Assembly: GCF_009930815.1 (NCBI RefSeq) | Contig: NZ_CP022222.1 | Coordinates: 2,522,501 to 2,586,500, forward strand | Direction: 5' to 3' | Source of the DNA: Bradyrhizobium sp. CCBAU 051011 | GTDB taxonomy: Bacteria > Pseudomonadota > Alphaproteobacteria > Rhizobiales > Xanthobacteraceae | Length of the DNA: 64,000 nt | Shown: positions 33,074 to 42,823 of the stretch, piece after piece | Position numbering within the stretch: the stretch's first letter is position 1 | How the letters are laid out: every line of letters starts with the position of its first letter | The notes under the pieces: generated by a model | What the model was told of the DNA's origin: nothing | What the model saw: the letters and a program-made list of their open reading frames with translations, nothing else | Databases searched by the model: none | Position numbers and translations under genes: made by a program

Positions 33074-35806
33074 CTACTTCGGCAATTTCGCCTTCAGCGC
33101 ATACAACGCCTCCAGCGCCTCGCGCGGCGACATCTCGTCGGGATGCAGTGCCTTCACGGCTTCCATCAATAGCTCCGCCTCGCTCGGCGGCGCGGCTTCG
33201 GCGGCGGCGCGGGAGGGGACGGCGAACAGCGGCAGATCGTCGGCGAGTGCACGCGCGGTCTGCCCGCGGTCCTGGGCCTCGAGCTTCGCCAGCACCGACT
33301 TGGCGCGGGCGATGACGGCAGGCGGAAGGCCAGCGAGTTTCGCGACCTGAATGCCGTAGGAGCGGTCGGCCGAGCCGGGCAGCACTTCATGCAGGAACAC
33401 GACGTCGCCCTGCCACTCCTTGACGCGCACCGTGGCGTTGAACATCCGCGCCAGCTTGGCGGAGAGCGCGGTCAGCTCGTGATAATGCGTGGCGAACAGC
33501 GCGCGGCAGCGGTTGGCTTCATGCAGATGCTCGATGGCTGCCCAGGCGATCGACAGGCCGTCAAAGGTTGCGGTGCCGCGGCCGATTTCGTCGAGAATGA
33601 CAAGCGAGCGTTCGCTGGCCTGGTTCAGGATGACGGCAGTCTCGACCATCTCGACCATGAAGGTGGAGCGGCCGCGCGCGAGATCATCGGCCGCGCCGAC
33701 GCGCGAGAACAGGCGATCGACGACGCCGATCCGCGCGCGCGACGCCGGCACGTAGGAGCCGATCTGGGCCATCAGCGCGATCAAGGCGTTCTGGCGCAGG
33801 AAGGTCGATTTACCCGCCATATTGGGACCTGTGATCAACCAGATCTGGCCGGATTTTTGCGTGGGCCCAGGCGAGAGGTCGCAGGCATTGGCGATGAACG
33901 TCTGGCCATCGCGTTTCAGCGCCTGCTCGACCACCGGATGCCGGCCGCCTTCAACGGCGAAACCCAGTGAGCCATCGACCTCGGGCCGCACGTAATTGTC
34001 GTCGACGGCGAGCTTCGCCAGCGCGGTCGCAACGTCGAGCAACGCGAACGCGTGCGCCGCGGCGCGCAAATCGTCGCTGGCGGCGAGCGCCATGGCACAG
34101 AGCCGCTCGAATATTTCCAGCTCCAGATTGAGTGCGCGGTCGCCGGCATTGGCGATCTTGGCCTCGATCTCGCCGAGTTCGGACGTGGTGAAGCGAACTT
34201 GCCCCGCCAGCGTCTGGCGATGGATGAAGGTTGCGTTGAGCGGCGGCGCCATCAGCTTGTCGCCGTGCTGGGCGGTGACCTCGATGAAATAGCCGAGCAC
34301 GTTGTTGTGGCGGATCTTGAGCGCCTTGATGCCGGTGTCCTCGGCGTAGCGCGCCTGCATCGCGGCGACGACAAGACGCGAAGCGTCGCGCAGATTGCGG
34401 CTCTCGTCGAGCGCGGGCTCATAGTTCTCGCGGATGAAGCCGCCGTCGCGCTTGATCAGCGGCAGTTGTTCGGCGAGTGCGCGCTCGAACTCGCGTGCAA
34501 GATCGCGCGAAGGACGGCGCAAGGCTTCCATCACGGTAATGATTTCAGATGGCGGCGCTTCGAGCTGCGCAAGCCGCGCCAGCGCCTGGTCTGCGGCGAG
34601 GATGCCGTCGCGCAGGCCTGCAAGGTCGCGCGGGCCGCCGCGCCCAACCGACAGCCGTGCCAGTGCACGCGACATATCTGGGGCGGCGCGCAGCACGGTG
34701 CGGATATCATCGCGCGCCGCGCTATCGGCGACGAACGCCGCAATCGCATCCAGCCGCCGCGCGATTCCCGCGCTGTCGGTGAGTGGCGCCGCGAGCCGTT
34801 GCGCCAACAGCCGCGAACCGGCGGCCGTAACGGTGCAGTCGATCGCATCGAGCAGCGATCCGCGCCGTTCGCCGGCCAGCGTGCGAGTCAGTTCGAGGTT
34901 TGCGCGGGTGGCGGGATCGATCGCCATCGTGGTGCCGGCGGCCTCGCGTGAGGGCGGCGACAGCGGCGGGCGTTTGCCGACCTGGGTGCGGTCGATATAG
35001 GTGACGGCGGCGGCCGCCGCGGTCGCTTCGAGCCGTGACATCGCCGAGAGGCCGTCCATCGTCGCGACGGCGAAATAATCGCACAGCCGACGCTCGGCAG
35101 TGGCGCCGTCGAAAACGTCGCGGGTCAGCGGCGTCACCGACGGCAGTTCGCGCAGCAGCGGGCCGATGTCGGCATCGCCATAGAGAGCGTCGGTGACGAT
35201 GGCCTCGTTCGGATTGATCCGCGCCAGCGTCGCCGCCAGTTCCGCGGTTAAGCATTCCGTGACCATGAACTCGGACGTGGAAATATCGATCCAGGCAAGC
35301 CCGATGCGGTCGCCGCCGGAGGAAGCGCGCGCACGAGCGATCGCCAGCAGATAATTGTTGGTGCGGGCGTCCAGCAGCGTGTCTTCGGTCAGCGTGCCCG
35401 GCGTCACCAGCCGGACCACGCCGCGGGCCACGACACTCTTGTTGCCACGGGCGCGCGCCGCGGCGGGATTCTCGGTCTGCTCGCACACGGCAACGCGATG
35501 GCCGGCATTGATCAGTCGATGCAGGTAATCCTCGGAGCGCTCCACCGGCACGCCGCACATCGGGATATCCGTGCCTTGGTGCTTGCCGCGTTTGGTCAGC
35601 ACGATGCCGAGCGTTTTGGAGGCGATCTCGGCGTCCTCGAAGAACAGCTCGTAGAAATCGCCCATCCGGTAGAACAGCAGGAGCCCGGGGTGGGCAGCCT
35701 TGATTTCAAGGTATTGTTCCATCATCGGCGTGACGCGCGAAGATGCGTCAGTCGCCGGCGTGGCCTCGGGAGGAGCGGGGGCGGGGATGGATTGCTGGAT
35801 CGTCAT
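33074..35806 (-). CDS. mutS: DNA mismatch repair protein MutS
   Basis: A 910-residue MutS. The mismatch-binding domain has the FYELF wedge motif ([11 protein letters not shown]) near residue 50. The ATPase has Walker [10 protein letters not shown] near residue 660, then [25 protein letters not shown] and the Walker B region [16 protein letters not shown]. It recognises base mismatches and recruits MutL. The ATG at 35806 gives MTIQQSI; a TTG at 35818 would add four residues. The length is normal for alphaproteobacteria. Confidence 0.96.
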   Translation of the reverse strand: MTIQQSIPAPAPPEATPATDASSRVTPMMEQYLEIKAAHPGLLLFYRMGDFYELFFEDAEIASKTLGIVLTKRGKHQGTDIPMCGVPVERSEDYLHRLINAGHRVAVCEQTENPAAARARGNKSVVARGVVRLVTPGTLTEDTLLDARTNNYLLAIARARASSGGDRIGLAWIDISTSEFMVTECLTAELAATLARINPNEAIVTDALYGDADIGPLLRELPSVTPLTRDVFDGATAERRLCDYFAVATMDGLSAMSRLEATAAAAAVTYIDRTQVGKRPPLSPPSREAAGTTMAIDPATRANLELTRTLAGERRGSLLDAIDCTVTAAGSRLLAQRLAAPLTDSAGIARRLDAIAAFVADSAARDDIRTVLRAAPDMSRALARLSVGRGGPRDLAGLRDGILAADQALARLAQLEAPPSEIITVMEALRRPSRDLAREFERALAEQLPLIKRDGGFIRENYEPALDESRNLRDASRLVVAAMQARYAEDTGIKALKIRHNNVLGYFIEVTAQHGDKLMAPPLNATFIHRQTLAGQVRFTTSELGEIEAKIANAGDRALNLELEIFERLCAMALAASDDLRAAAHAFALLDVATALAKLAVDDNYVRPEVDGSLGFAVEGGRHPVVEQALKRDGQTFIANACDLSPGPTQKSGQIWLITGPNMAGKSTFLRQNALIALMAQIGSYVPASRARIGVVDRLFSRVGAADDLARGRSTFMVEMVETAVILNQASERSLVILDEIGRGTATFDGLSIAWAAIEHLHEANRCRALFATHYHELTALSAKLARMFNATVRVKEWQGDVVFLHEVLPGSADRSYGIQVAKLAGLPPAVIARAKSVLAKLEAQDRGQTARALADDLPLFAVPSRAAAEAAPPSEAELLMEAVKALHPDEMSPREALEALYALKAKLPK

Positions 35807-36037
35807 TGCGGGCGGCAAGCTACAAAATTTCGCCGTCCGGTCCTATTCCCTTACCCCCATTGTCAGAGTTTTCCACGCCCCACGCCGCATAATTGATCAC
35901 GCCCGCATGCCGGGCATCCCGCCAGAGCACGACAGGAGCAGCATGCCTCAATTGACCTGCCGCGGGCACGCTCCTAAAACTCGCCAACAGTTCCGTAGGG
36001 CTCAACGCCTAAAGCACGGCATTCAGGGAGAGATTCT

Positions 36038-37246
36038 ATGCGTGATGTATTCATTTGCGATGCCGTCCGGACCCCGATCGGCCGTTTCGGCGGCTCGCTC
36101 GCCAAGGTGCGCGCCGACGATCTGGCCGCGACCCCGATCAAGGCGTTGATGGCGAAGCATCCCAATCTCGACTGGTCGCAGGTCGATGAGGTGTTTTTCG
36201 GCTGCGCGAACCAGGCCGGTGAGGACAACCGTAACGTTGCAAGGATGGCGCTGTTGCTCGCGGGCATGCCGGAATCGGTTCCCGGCCAGACCCTCAATCG
36301 CCTCTGCGCATCGGGCCTCGACGCGGTCGGCGCCGCGGGCCGGGCGATTCGATCAGGCGAAATCGATTTCGCGATTGCCGGCGGCGTCGAATCCATGACC
36401 CGCGCGCCGTTCGTGATGGGCAAGGCGCCGGAAGCGTTCGCGCGCTCGGCCGACATCTATGACACCACCATCGGCTGGCGCTTCATTAACCCCTTGATGA
36501 AGGCGCAGTATGGCGTCGATGCGATGCCGGAGACCGGCGAGAACGTTGCCGAGGAATTCCAGGTCTCGCGCGCCGATCAGGACGCGATGGCGATCCGCTC
36601 GCAGCAGCGCGCGGGCGCGGCGATCGCGGCGGGCTATTTCGCCGAAGAGATCACGCCGATCCAGGTGCCCGGCGGCAAGGCCGGTCCCATCACCGTCGAC
36701 AAGGACGAGCACCCGCGCCCTGAGACCACGCTCGAAGGTCTGGCCAAATTGAAGCCGATCGTGCGCAATCCCGGCACCGTGACCGCGGGCAATGCATCCG
36801 GCGTCAATGACGGCGCGGCGGCGATGATCCTCGCTTCCGAGGCTGCTGTGAAGAAGCACGGGCTGACGCCGCGGGCGCGCATCCTTGGGTTAGCCTCGGC
36901 CGCGGTGCCGCCGCGCATCATGGGCATCGGGCCGGTGCCGGCGACCAAGAAGCTGATGGAGCGGCTCGGCATCAAGATCTCCGACTTCGATTTGATCGAG
37001 CTCAATGAAGCCTTCGCCTCGCAGGGCATAGCCTGTCTGCGGCAACTCGGCGTCAAGGACGATGCCGACTTCGTCAATCCGCACGGCGGCGCGATCGCGC
37101 TCGGCCACCCGCTTGGCATGAGCGGCGCGCGGCTGGCGCTGACGGCAGTGCACGGCATGGAGAAGCGGGGCGGGAAGCTTGCCTTGGCAACCATGTGCGT
37201 CGGCGTCGGTCAGGGCGTTGCGGTCGCGATCGAAAAGATCAATTAA
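36038..37246 (+). CDS. pcaF: Beta-ketoadipyl-CoA thiolase
   Basis: A 402-residue thiolase that cleaves beta-ketoadipyl-CoA to succinyl-CoA and acetyl-CoA, the last step of protocatechuate catabolism. The nucleophile is C90 in NRLCASGLDAV; the general base lies in GGAIALGHPLGMSGAR and the second Cys in MCVGVGQG. The family cannot be separated from general acetyl-CoA acyltransferases by motif alone; the pcaHG genes directly downstream support the PcaF call. A GGGAGAG ribosome site precedes the ATG. It is the first gene of the long co-directional catabolic block. Confidence 0.88.
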   Translation: MRDVFICDAVRTPIGRFGGSLAKVRADDLAATPIKALMAKHPNLDWSQVDEVFFGCANQAGEDNRNVARMALLLAGMPESVPGQTLNRLCASGLDAVGAAGRAIRSGEIDFAIAGGVESMTRAPFVMGKAPEAFARSADIYDTTIGWRFINPLMKAQYGVDAMPETGENVAEEFQVSRADQDAMAIRSQQRAGAAIAAGYFAEEITPIQVPGGKAGPITVDKDEHPRPETTLEGLAKLKPIVRNPGTVTAGNASGVNDGAAAMILASEAAVKKHGLTPRARILGLASAAVPPRIMGIGPVPATKKLMERLGIKISDFDLIELNEAFASQGIACLRQLGVKDDADFVNPHGGAIALGHPLGMSGARLALTAVHGMEKRGGKLALATMCVGVGQGVAVAIEKIN

Positions 37247-37253
37247 GACAACG

Positions 37254-37304
37254 ATTTGGGAGGGCGAAAAATCGTCCTTTCCCAAATTAGTTATGTCATA
37301 TAAT
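37254..37304 (+). promoter_or_regulatory. Inverted repeat and -10-like box between pcaF and pcaH
   Basis: ATTTGGGA at 37254-37261 and TCCCAAAT at 37280-37287 form a perfect inverted repeat, with part of the 18-base spacer also able to pair. A consensus TATAAT lies at 37299-37304, about 50 bases before pcaH. The arrangement fits an attenuator or terminator for pcaF combined with a promoter for pcaHG, or an operator. No good -35 box is visible. Confidence 0.45.
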
Positions 37305-37352
37305 GATCCTGGCGGCGCGGCTGACCGGCGCAACGCGAGGGAGGAATTCGTC

Positions 37353-38054
37353 ATGACATTGGTCTATCCAGTGCAATCACTCGCAGCGCATCCGCCGCGG
37401 CTGTCTCCCGCCTACAAGAGCACGGTCAAGCGATCGCCCTCCAAGCCGTTGATTCCGATGCGGCACACGCTGTCGGAATTGACCGGGCCGGTCTACGGCC
37501 ACGAGACCGTGCGCGCGAACGATCACGATCTCACCGTTCAGGGCAAGGGTGAGCCGCTCGGCGAGCGCATCATCGTGCACGGCCACGTGCTGGATGAAGA
37601 CGGCCGCGGCGTGCCGAATACGCTGGTCGAACTCTGGCAGGCCAACGCCTGCGGCCGCTACGTCCACGTCGTCGATCAGCACCCGGCGCCGCTCGATCCG
37701 AATTTTACCGGCGCCGGCCGCACGCAGTCCGACGCGGAAGGTTATTACCGCTTCATCACCATCAAGCCCGGTGCCTATCCCTGGGGCAATCACCACAACG
37801 CCTGGCGTCCGGCGCACATCCACTTCTCGGTGTTCGGCCACTCCTTCGTCTCGCGGCTGGTGACGCAGATGTATTTCCCCGGCGATCCCCTGTTTCCGTT
37901 CGATCCGATCTTCAATTCGGTCACTGACGAAAAGGCGCGCAACCGGATGATCTCCGCGTTCGATCTGGAGAATACCAAGCCGGATTGGGCTCTGTGCTAC
38001 CGATTCAACATTGTGCTGCGCGGGCGCAACGCCACGCCGATGGAGAACAAGTAA
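37353..38054 (+). CDS. pcaH: Protocatechuate 3,4-dioxygenase, beta subunit
   Basis: A 233-residue intradiol dioxygenase subunit that carries the catalytic non-haem Fe(III). The four ligands are visible: Y103 in CGRYVH, Y142 in PGAYPW, and H155 and H157 in RPAHIHFS. It opens protocatechuate to 3-carboxy-cis,cis-muconate. The frame is open from 37179 but GGGAGGA just upstream fixes the ATG at 37353. The stop is immediately followed by the GTG of pcaG. No pcaB, pcaC or pcaD is in the window. Confidence 0.95.
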   Translation: MTLVYPVQSLAAHPPRLSPAYKSTVKRSPSKPLIPMRHTLSELTGPVYGHETVRANDHDLTVQGKGEPLGERIIVHGHVLDEDGRGVPNTLVELWQANACGRYVHVVDQHPAPLDPNFTGAGRTQSDAEGYYRFITIKPGAYPWGNHHNAWRPAHIHFSVFGHSFVSRLVTQMYFPGDPLFPFDPIFNSVTDEKARNRMISAFDLENTKPDWALCYRFNIVLRGRNATPMENK

Positions 38055-38660
38055 GTGTCCCAGACCAAGCCAGACGGGGTCACCCCGTCGCAGACCGTCG
38101 GTCCGTATTTCGCCTACGGCCTGACCTCGAACGGCAAGTACGACTGGAACGACGCCTTCAGCAACAACCTCGTCACGCCGGATACGTCGGGCGAACGCAT
38201 TCGTGTCGAGGGGATGGTGTTCGACGGCGACGGCGTGCCGATTGTCGATTGCATGCTGGAGATTTGGCAGGCGGACGCGCAAGGGCGCTTGTCCGATCCG
38301 CAGGACAAGCGGGCACTGCCGAATTCCACCTTCAAGGGGTTTGGCCGCGTCGGCACCGATGCGAAGGGCGCTTACGCCTTCGACACCATCAAGCCGGGCG
38401 TCGTGCCCGATCCCGACGGTAAGCCGCAGGCGCCGCATATCGTGCTCGCAGTGTTTGCGCGCGGCATGCTGCTGCACCTCTACTCCCGGATCTATTTCGA
38501 CGGTGAGGCCGCCAATGCCGCCGATCCGGTGCTGGCGCTGGTGCCGGCCGGTCGCCGCGCGACGCTGATCGCGACGCGGCAGCCGGGCAACGGCAACGCA
38601 GTGTATCGGTTCGACATCCATCTGCAGGGCGACAAAGAGACGGTGTTCTTCGACGTGTAG
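38055..38660 (+). CDS. pcaG: Protocatechuate 3,4-dioxygenase, alpha subunit
   Basis: A 201-residue partner of PcaH with the same fold but without the iron ligands, as normal for the alpha subunit. It shows TPSQTVGPYFAYGL near the N-terminus and PHIVLAVFARGMLLHLYSRIYF in the core. The start is GTG at 38055, touching the pcaH stop with no gap, so translation is coupled. Confidence 0.95.
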   Translation: MSQTKPDGVTPSQTVGPYFAYGLTSNGKYDWNDAFSNNLVTPDTSGERIRVEGMVFDGDGVPIVDCMLEIWQADAQGRLSDPQDKRALPNSTFKGFGRVGTDAKGAYAFDTIKPGVVPDPDGKPQAPHIVLAVFARGMLLHLYSRIYFDGEAANAADPVLALVPAGRRATLIATRQPGNGNAVYRFDIHLQGDKETVFFDV

Positions 38661-38708
38661 CCGCAATCGCATCGCGGACGAGGCTGAGCGACAGGCAAGA
38701 CTTCGCAC

Positions 38709-39653
38709 ATGATGACGCTTCGCCAGGTCGAGGTGATTCGCGCCGTGATGGTCACCGGCACGATCGGCGGCGCGGCGCGGCTTCTGAACGTGTCGGCCCC
38801 CGGCATCAGCCGGCTGGTGAAATATACCGAGAAATCCCTGGGCGTGCGCTTCTTCCAGCGTCAGAACGGGCGCTACTTCCCGACGCCGGAAGCCCGCAAC
38901 ATTTTCGAGCAGATCAACGGCGTCTACGAGAAGATGGATGATCTCACCGAGATCATCTCCAAGATCGGCCGCGGCGATCTGTCCGAACTGCGCATCGGCT
39001 CGGTGCCGAGCATCTCGCAGGTGATGGTGCCGCGCGCGATCGAGCGGGTTCGCCGCCGCTATCCCGAACTGCGGATCGACATCAACATCCTCAAGATCGA
39101 GGAGGCCGTCGACTATCTGTTGCTGGGCCGCGGCGATTGCGTCGCCATGAGCTACCGGCTCGAGCATCCCGGCCTCGATTTCCTGCCGCTGGCATCGGGT
39201 GAATTGTTCTGCATCGTGCCGGCGGGGCATGAACTGGCCGGTTGCAAGCAGGTCTCGGCCAAGGAGATCATCCGCTATCCGCTGATCGGCATCGACCCCA
39301 ACGATCCCTATGGGCGGATCATGGCGGAGATCTTCGCGCGCAACAAACTCGACTACGACATCACCATCCGCGCGCGTTTCGGCACCACGGTGTGCGCACT
39401 GGTCAAGGCGGGCCTTGGCATTGCCGTGATCGACCAGTTCACCGTCGCCCATGGCGGCTATCCCGGCGTCGAACTGTTGAAGATCGTCGAGCCGACCCGG
39501 TTCGACACCTACATCGCGGTGAAACGTGGTGCGCCGCTATCGCTGCACATCGAGCATTTCATCGAGTGCCTGCGCTCGGAAATGCGGGCAGTGGGGCCGG
39601 GCAAGGCGACGCCGCGAAAGGCCGATACCAGGCCCCGCAAAAAAATAACATGA
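38709..39653 (+). CDS. LysR-family transcriptional regulator
   Basis: A 314-residue LysR regulator. The winged helix-turn-helix covers residues 1-62 (GTIGGAARLLNVSAPGISRLVKYTEKSLG). A periplasmic-binding-type effector domain follows, and the C-terminus is basic (PRKADTRPRKK). It starts 48 bases after pcaG in the same direction, which is unusual since LysR genes are commonly divergent from their targets. By position it probably controls the pca and/or quinate genes, with protocatechuate, quinate or shikimate as candidate inducers. Two adjacent ATG codons could serve as start. Confidence 0.88.
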   Translation: MMTLRQVEVIRAVMVTGTIGGAARLLNVSAPGISRLVKYTEKSLGVRFFQRQNGRYFPTPEARNIFEQINGVYEKMDDLTEIISKIGRGDLSELRIGSVPSISQVMVPRAIERVRRRYPELRIDINILKIEEAVDYLLLGRGDCVAMSYRLEHPGLDFLPLASGELFCIVPAGHELAGCKQVSAKEIIRYPLIGIDPNDPYGRIMAEIFARNKLDYDITIRARFGTTVCALVKAGLGIAVIDQFTVAHGGYPGVELLKIVEPTRFDTYIAVKRGAPLSLHIEHFIECLRSEMRAVGPGKATPRKADTRPRKKIT

Positions 39654-39775
39654 CGTTATCTATCCGGCATAAATGGGTAATTGTGTTAGGTCGGCAAAGC
39701 GCTATCGTTCGGCCGGATCGGGGCGTATCCCGGGTCGCCCGCTGCCGTTAATGCATTACGCCCGATGACGAGATC

Positions 39776-40666
39776 ATGAGCCCTGCCGCCCGCCCCATCG
39801 CTCCGGCCGATCGCCGCTTCCTCACCGGCCTGATCGGCGCGCCGATCGCGCATTCGGCGTCGCCGGCAATGCATGAGCGAGCCGCCGAAGCGCTCGGCGC
39901 CCATTGCCACTACCAACTGATCGAGGTCGCAGGCGCCAGCCGCGAAGAGTTGAAGCTGCTGCTCGACGGCATGCGGCGGTTGGGTTTTGCGGGCGTCAAC
40001 GTTACCTTCCCCTACAAGGAAGCGGTGGTTTCCCTGCTCGATGAATTGTCGTCAGGCGCGCGCGCGATCGGCGCGGTCAATACGGTCGTGGTCCAGGACG
40101 GCCGGCTGATCGGACACAACACTGACACGACGGGATTTGCCCGGGCGATCACCGAACTCGTCCGCGATCCCGTGCAGAGCCGCGTTGCCGTGATCGGCGC
40201 GGGCGGTGTCGGCAAGGCGATCGGCTTCGCGTTGGCGGAGACCGGGGTTAGCGAGATCCGGGTCTTCGATACCGACGCCGCCAAGGCAGCGCAACTTGTC
40301 GGCCAGATCGCGAATCGTGGCAGCGTGAGGGTTGCCGGCAGCGTCGAGGAAGCCATGCGCGGCGTCACCGGGGTCGTCAACGGCTCGCCGGTCGGCATGT
40401 TGCCGAACCGCGGCACGCCTGTGCCGGATTCACTGCTGCACAAGGACATGTGGGTAGCGGATGCAGTCTACACGCCGCTCTGGACGCCCCTGTTGAATGC
40501 CGCCAAGGCGAAGGGCGCCGAGGTCATGACGGGGCGAGAGCTCGCGATCTATCAGGCCGCGGACGCCTTCGAGCTGTTTACGGGGCTGAAGCCATCGGCC
40601 GTCGAGATGGGAAATGCATTCGACGCCGTGATGGCCAAACGCTACGCTAAAGTGAACGCAGCTTAA
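39776..40666 (+). CDS. Quinate/shikimate dehydrogenase (AroE superfamily), likely catabolic and NAD-preferring
   Basis: A 296-residue AroE-superfamily enzyme. Substrate-site marks are HSASPAMHE near residue 26, VNVTFPYK with catalytic K81, and NTD with D117. The Rossmann loop is GAGGVGKA at 141-148, and the next strand ends RVFDTD, with Asp where biosynthetic AroE has NRT. That acidic residue favours NAD over NADP. Together with quiC downstream and pca genes upstream it fits oxidation of quinate or shikimate to the 3-dehydro acid. It is probably not the housekeeping aroE. It is 122 bases after lysR. Confidence 0.82.
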   Translation: MSPAARPIAPADRRFLTGLIGAPIAHSASPAMHERAAEALGAHCHYQLIEVAGASREELKLLLDGMRRLGFAGVNVTFPYKEAVVSLLDELSSGARAIGAVNTVVVQDGRLIGHNTDTTGFARAITELVRDPVQSRVAVIGAGGVGKAIGFALAETGVSEIRVFDTDAAKAAQLVGQIANRGSVRVAGSVEEAMRGVTGVVNGSPVGMLPNRGTPVPDSLLHKDMWVADAVYTPLWTPLLNAAKAKGAEVMTGRELAIYQAADAFELFTGLKPSAVEMGNAFDAVMAKRYAKVNAA

Positions 40667-40718
40667 CAACGCGGCCGGTCACAAGGTCGCGCATTGGATC
40701 AAAGAAGAGGGGATGGAA

Positions 40719-41855
40719 ATGAGATCTGGATTTTTCGCAGGACTCCTGCTTGCGACCGTGTCGGCCGCAGCCGCATTCGCGCAAGGCGCACCGATCAAGC
40801 TCGCCAATGTCGCCGAACTGTCCGGCGGCGGCGCCACCGTCGGCAACAACTGGAAAAACGGCATCGACCTCGCGATCGAGGAAATCAATGCCAAGGGCGG
40901 CCTGCTCGGCCGCAAGCTCGAAGTCACGCATGCGGATTCGCAGTCGAATCCCGGCGTGGCGCGCGCGCAGGTGCAAAAGGCGCTCGACAATGAGCCCTAC
41001 GTCCTGCTCGGGCCCGGCTATTCGGGCTCCGTCAAGGTCACCTCGCCGCTCGCTGCTGAAGCCGGTATCGCCCAGATCATGGGCGGCGAAGCTGCCGAAC
41101 TGACGCAAGGCGGCAACAAGTTCCTGTTCCGCACCTCGTTCGGCCAGCAGTCCTCGATGCCGAAGGTCGCCAAATACATCAACGATGAGCTGAAGGCGAA
41201 GTCGGTCGCGGTCGTCTGGGTCAACAACGATTTTGGCAAGGGCGGCCGCGACGTCATCACCAAGGAATTCGCCAAGTACAACATCAAGGTCGCGGCTGAC
41301 CTGTCCACGGAAGCGGGACAGGCCGACTTCGCCGCCGACGTCAGCAAGATCAAGGCCGCGGCGCCCGATGCCGTCTTCATCTACCTCAACGAGGAAGAAA
41401 GCGCGCGGATACTGAAGGAGCTGAAGCGCCAGGCGGTCACCGTGCCGCTGATGGGCGAGACCACGCTGGTCGGCCAGAAGGTTGTCGAACTCGCCGGCGA
41501 TGCCGCCAACGGCGCGCGCGGCCATGTCGGCCTCACCACCGATGCGCCGGTCGATCTGGTCAAGGCCTTCAGGGAGAAGTTCGTCAAGAAGTACAATTAC
41601 GTCCCCGATCATAACGGGCTGAAGGGCTATCTCGCGATCTACATGATCAAGGCGACCACCGATAAAATGGGCAAGGTCGATTCCAAGGCGTTCGCCGACA
41701 CACTTCACGGCCTCACCATCAAGGCTGCGAACGAGCCCGGCATCCTGATGGACGTTACCTTCGACGCGAAGGGCGACATCGACCGCCAGGGATTTTTGGT
41801 CGAGATCGTCGAGGGCAAGCAGGTCGTCAAGCAGGTGCTGCCGAAACTTAATTGA
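40719..41855 (+). CDS. livK: ABC transporter substrate-binding protein (LivK type)
   Basis: A 378-residue periplasmic binding protein of the branched-chain amino acid/aromatic acid class. The signal peptide ends AAAFAQGA near residue 22. The mature part opens IKLANVAELSGGGATVGNNWKNG. GAGGGG at 40707-40712 favours the ATG at 40719 over the one at 40713. It lies about 50 bases after the dehydrogenase gene and before livHMGF. Given the context the ligand is more likely quinate, shikimate, dehydroshikimate or an aromatic acid than leucine. Some such proteins bind aromatic acids in Rhodopseudomonas. Confidence 0.85.
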   Translation: MRSGFFAGLLLATVSAAAAFAQGAPIKLANVAELSGGGATVGNNWKNGIDLAIEEINAKGGLLGRKLEVTHADSQSNPGVARAQVQKALDNEPYVLLGPGYSGSVKVTSPLAAEAGIAQIMGGEAAELTQGGNKFLFRTSFGQQSSMPKVAKYINDELKAKSVAVVWVNNDFGKGGRDVITKEFAKYNIKVAADLSTEAGQADFAADVSKIKAAAPDAVFIYLNEEESARILKELKRQAVTVPLMGETTLVGQKVVELAGDAANGARGHVGLTTDAPVDLVKAFREKFVKKYNYVPDHNGLKGYLAIYMIKATTDKMGKVDSKAFADTLHGLTIKAANEPGILMDVTFDAKGDIDRQGFLVEIVEGKQVVKQVLPKLN

Positions 41856-41862
41856 ACCGCGC

Positions 41863-41890
41863 GGGCGCGTGCGATTGAGCGCGTGCGCCC
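41863..41890 (+). terminator. GC hairpin between livK and livH
   Basis: GGGCGC at 41863-41868 can pair with GCGCCC at 41885-41890, with more GC pairing possible inside. There is no T run. It may act as a transcript stabiliser or partial terminator that keeps the binding protein more abundant than the permeases. The evidence is weak. Confidence 0.3.
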
Positions 41891-41947
41891 CGCTCAGCAT
41901 AACGAAATCATTGGCGCCGTCCGTGCGTGACGGCTGAGGGGAGAAGC

Positions 41948-42823
41948 ATGTCGAATCTGCTCGATCTTCTCGTGGCAGGTCTTGCGACCGGGGCGATCTA
42001 TGCGCTTGTCGCGGTCGGGTTCACGCTGCTGTGGCAGACGTCGCAGACCATCAATTTCGCGCAGGGCGAGTTCGTGATGCTGCCGGCGTTCCTGATGCTG
42101 GCGGTGATGCATGCGGGCGCGCCGTTCTGGCTCGCCATCATTCTCGGCATCCTGCTGTCGCTGTTGCTGCTCGGGCTCGGTTTCAAGCTGCTGCTGGTCG
42201 ATCCGATGCTCCGGCACGGCGTGCTGCCGCTTGCGATTGCGACCATGGCGCTGGCGATCGGCATGAAGGAAGCGGTGAAGCAGTTCTTCAGCGCCGAGGC
42301 CTCGCCATTCCCCTCCATCGTGCCGGCCGGTGACGTCTCGATCCTCGGCCGCGTGGTGTCGCTGCAGAGCCTCGGCGTGCTCGCGCTCGCGATTGCCGTG
42401 GTGATCGGCCTGACCATGCTGCTGAACCGCACGTCGATCGGTCACCAGATGCAGGCGACCGCGCAGAACCCGACGGTTGCCCGCATCATTGGCGTGCCCG
42501 TCGAACGCATGATCCTGCTGACGTTCCTGATCAACGCATTTCTGGTGGCGTTGGCCTCGCTTCTGATCACGCCGATTTATCTCGCAAAATTCTCCTCCGG
42601 CGAGGTGCTGGGGCAGGCGGCGTTCATCGCGGCGATCGTCGGCGGCTTCAACCAGGTGCGCGGCGCGATTGCCGGCGGGCTGCTGATTGGCGTGGTCGAC
42701 AACCTGGCGGCGGCTTATGTGTCGACGCAGTATCGTGCCGCGGTGCCGCTGGTTCTTCTGATCGTCATCATCCTGTTCCGGCCGCAAGGCCTGCTCGGCC
42801 GGCCCGAGGAGCGCACGGTATGA
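41948..42823 (+). CDS. livH: ABC transporter permease (LivH type)
   Basis: A 291-residue inner-membrane permease with about eight helices. Family marks are GAIYALVAVGFTLLWQTSQTINFAQGEF near the N-terminus and the C-terminal GEVLGQAAFIAAIVGGFNQVRGAIAGG. GGGGAGAA upstream fixes the ATG at 41948 inside a slightly longer frame. The stop overlaps the livM start (ATGA). Confidence 0.93.
   Translation: MSNLLDLLVAGLATGAIYALVAVGFTLLWQTSQTINFAQGEFVMLPAFLMLAVMHAGAPFWLAIILGILLSLLLLGLGFKLLLVDPMLRHGVLPLAIATMALAIGMKEAVKQFFSAEASPFPSIVPAGDVSILGRVVSLQSLGVLALAIAVVIGLTMLLNRTSIGHQMQATAQNPTVARIIGVPVERMILLTFLINAFLVALASLLITPIYLAKFSSGEVLGQAAFIAAIVGGFNQVRGAIAGGLLIGVVDNLAAAYVSTQYRAAVPLVLLIVIILFRPQGLLGRPEERTV

Noticed and set aside
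37377..39452. 691-residue open frame on the minus strand
   Set aside because: Antisense to pcaH, pcaG and lysR, all of which have intact catalytic or DNA-binding motifs.
39654..39775. AT-rich gap between lysR and the quinate/shikimate dehydrogenase gene, examined for a LysR box
   Set aside because: Several loose T-N11-A matches exist but none has convincing symmetry, so no operator is called.
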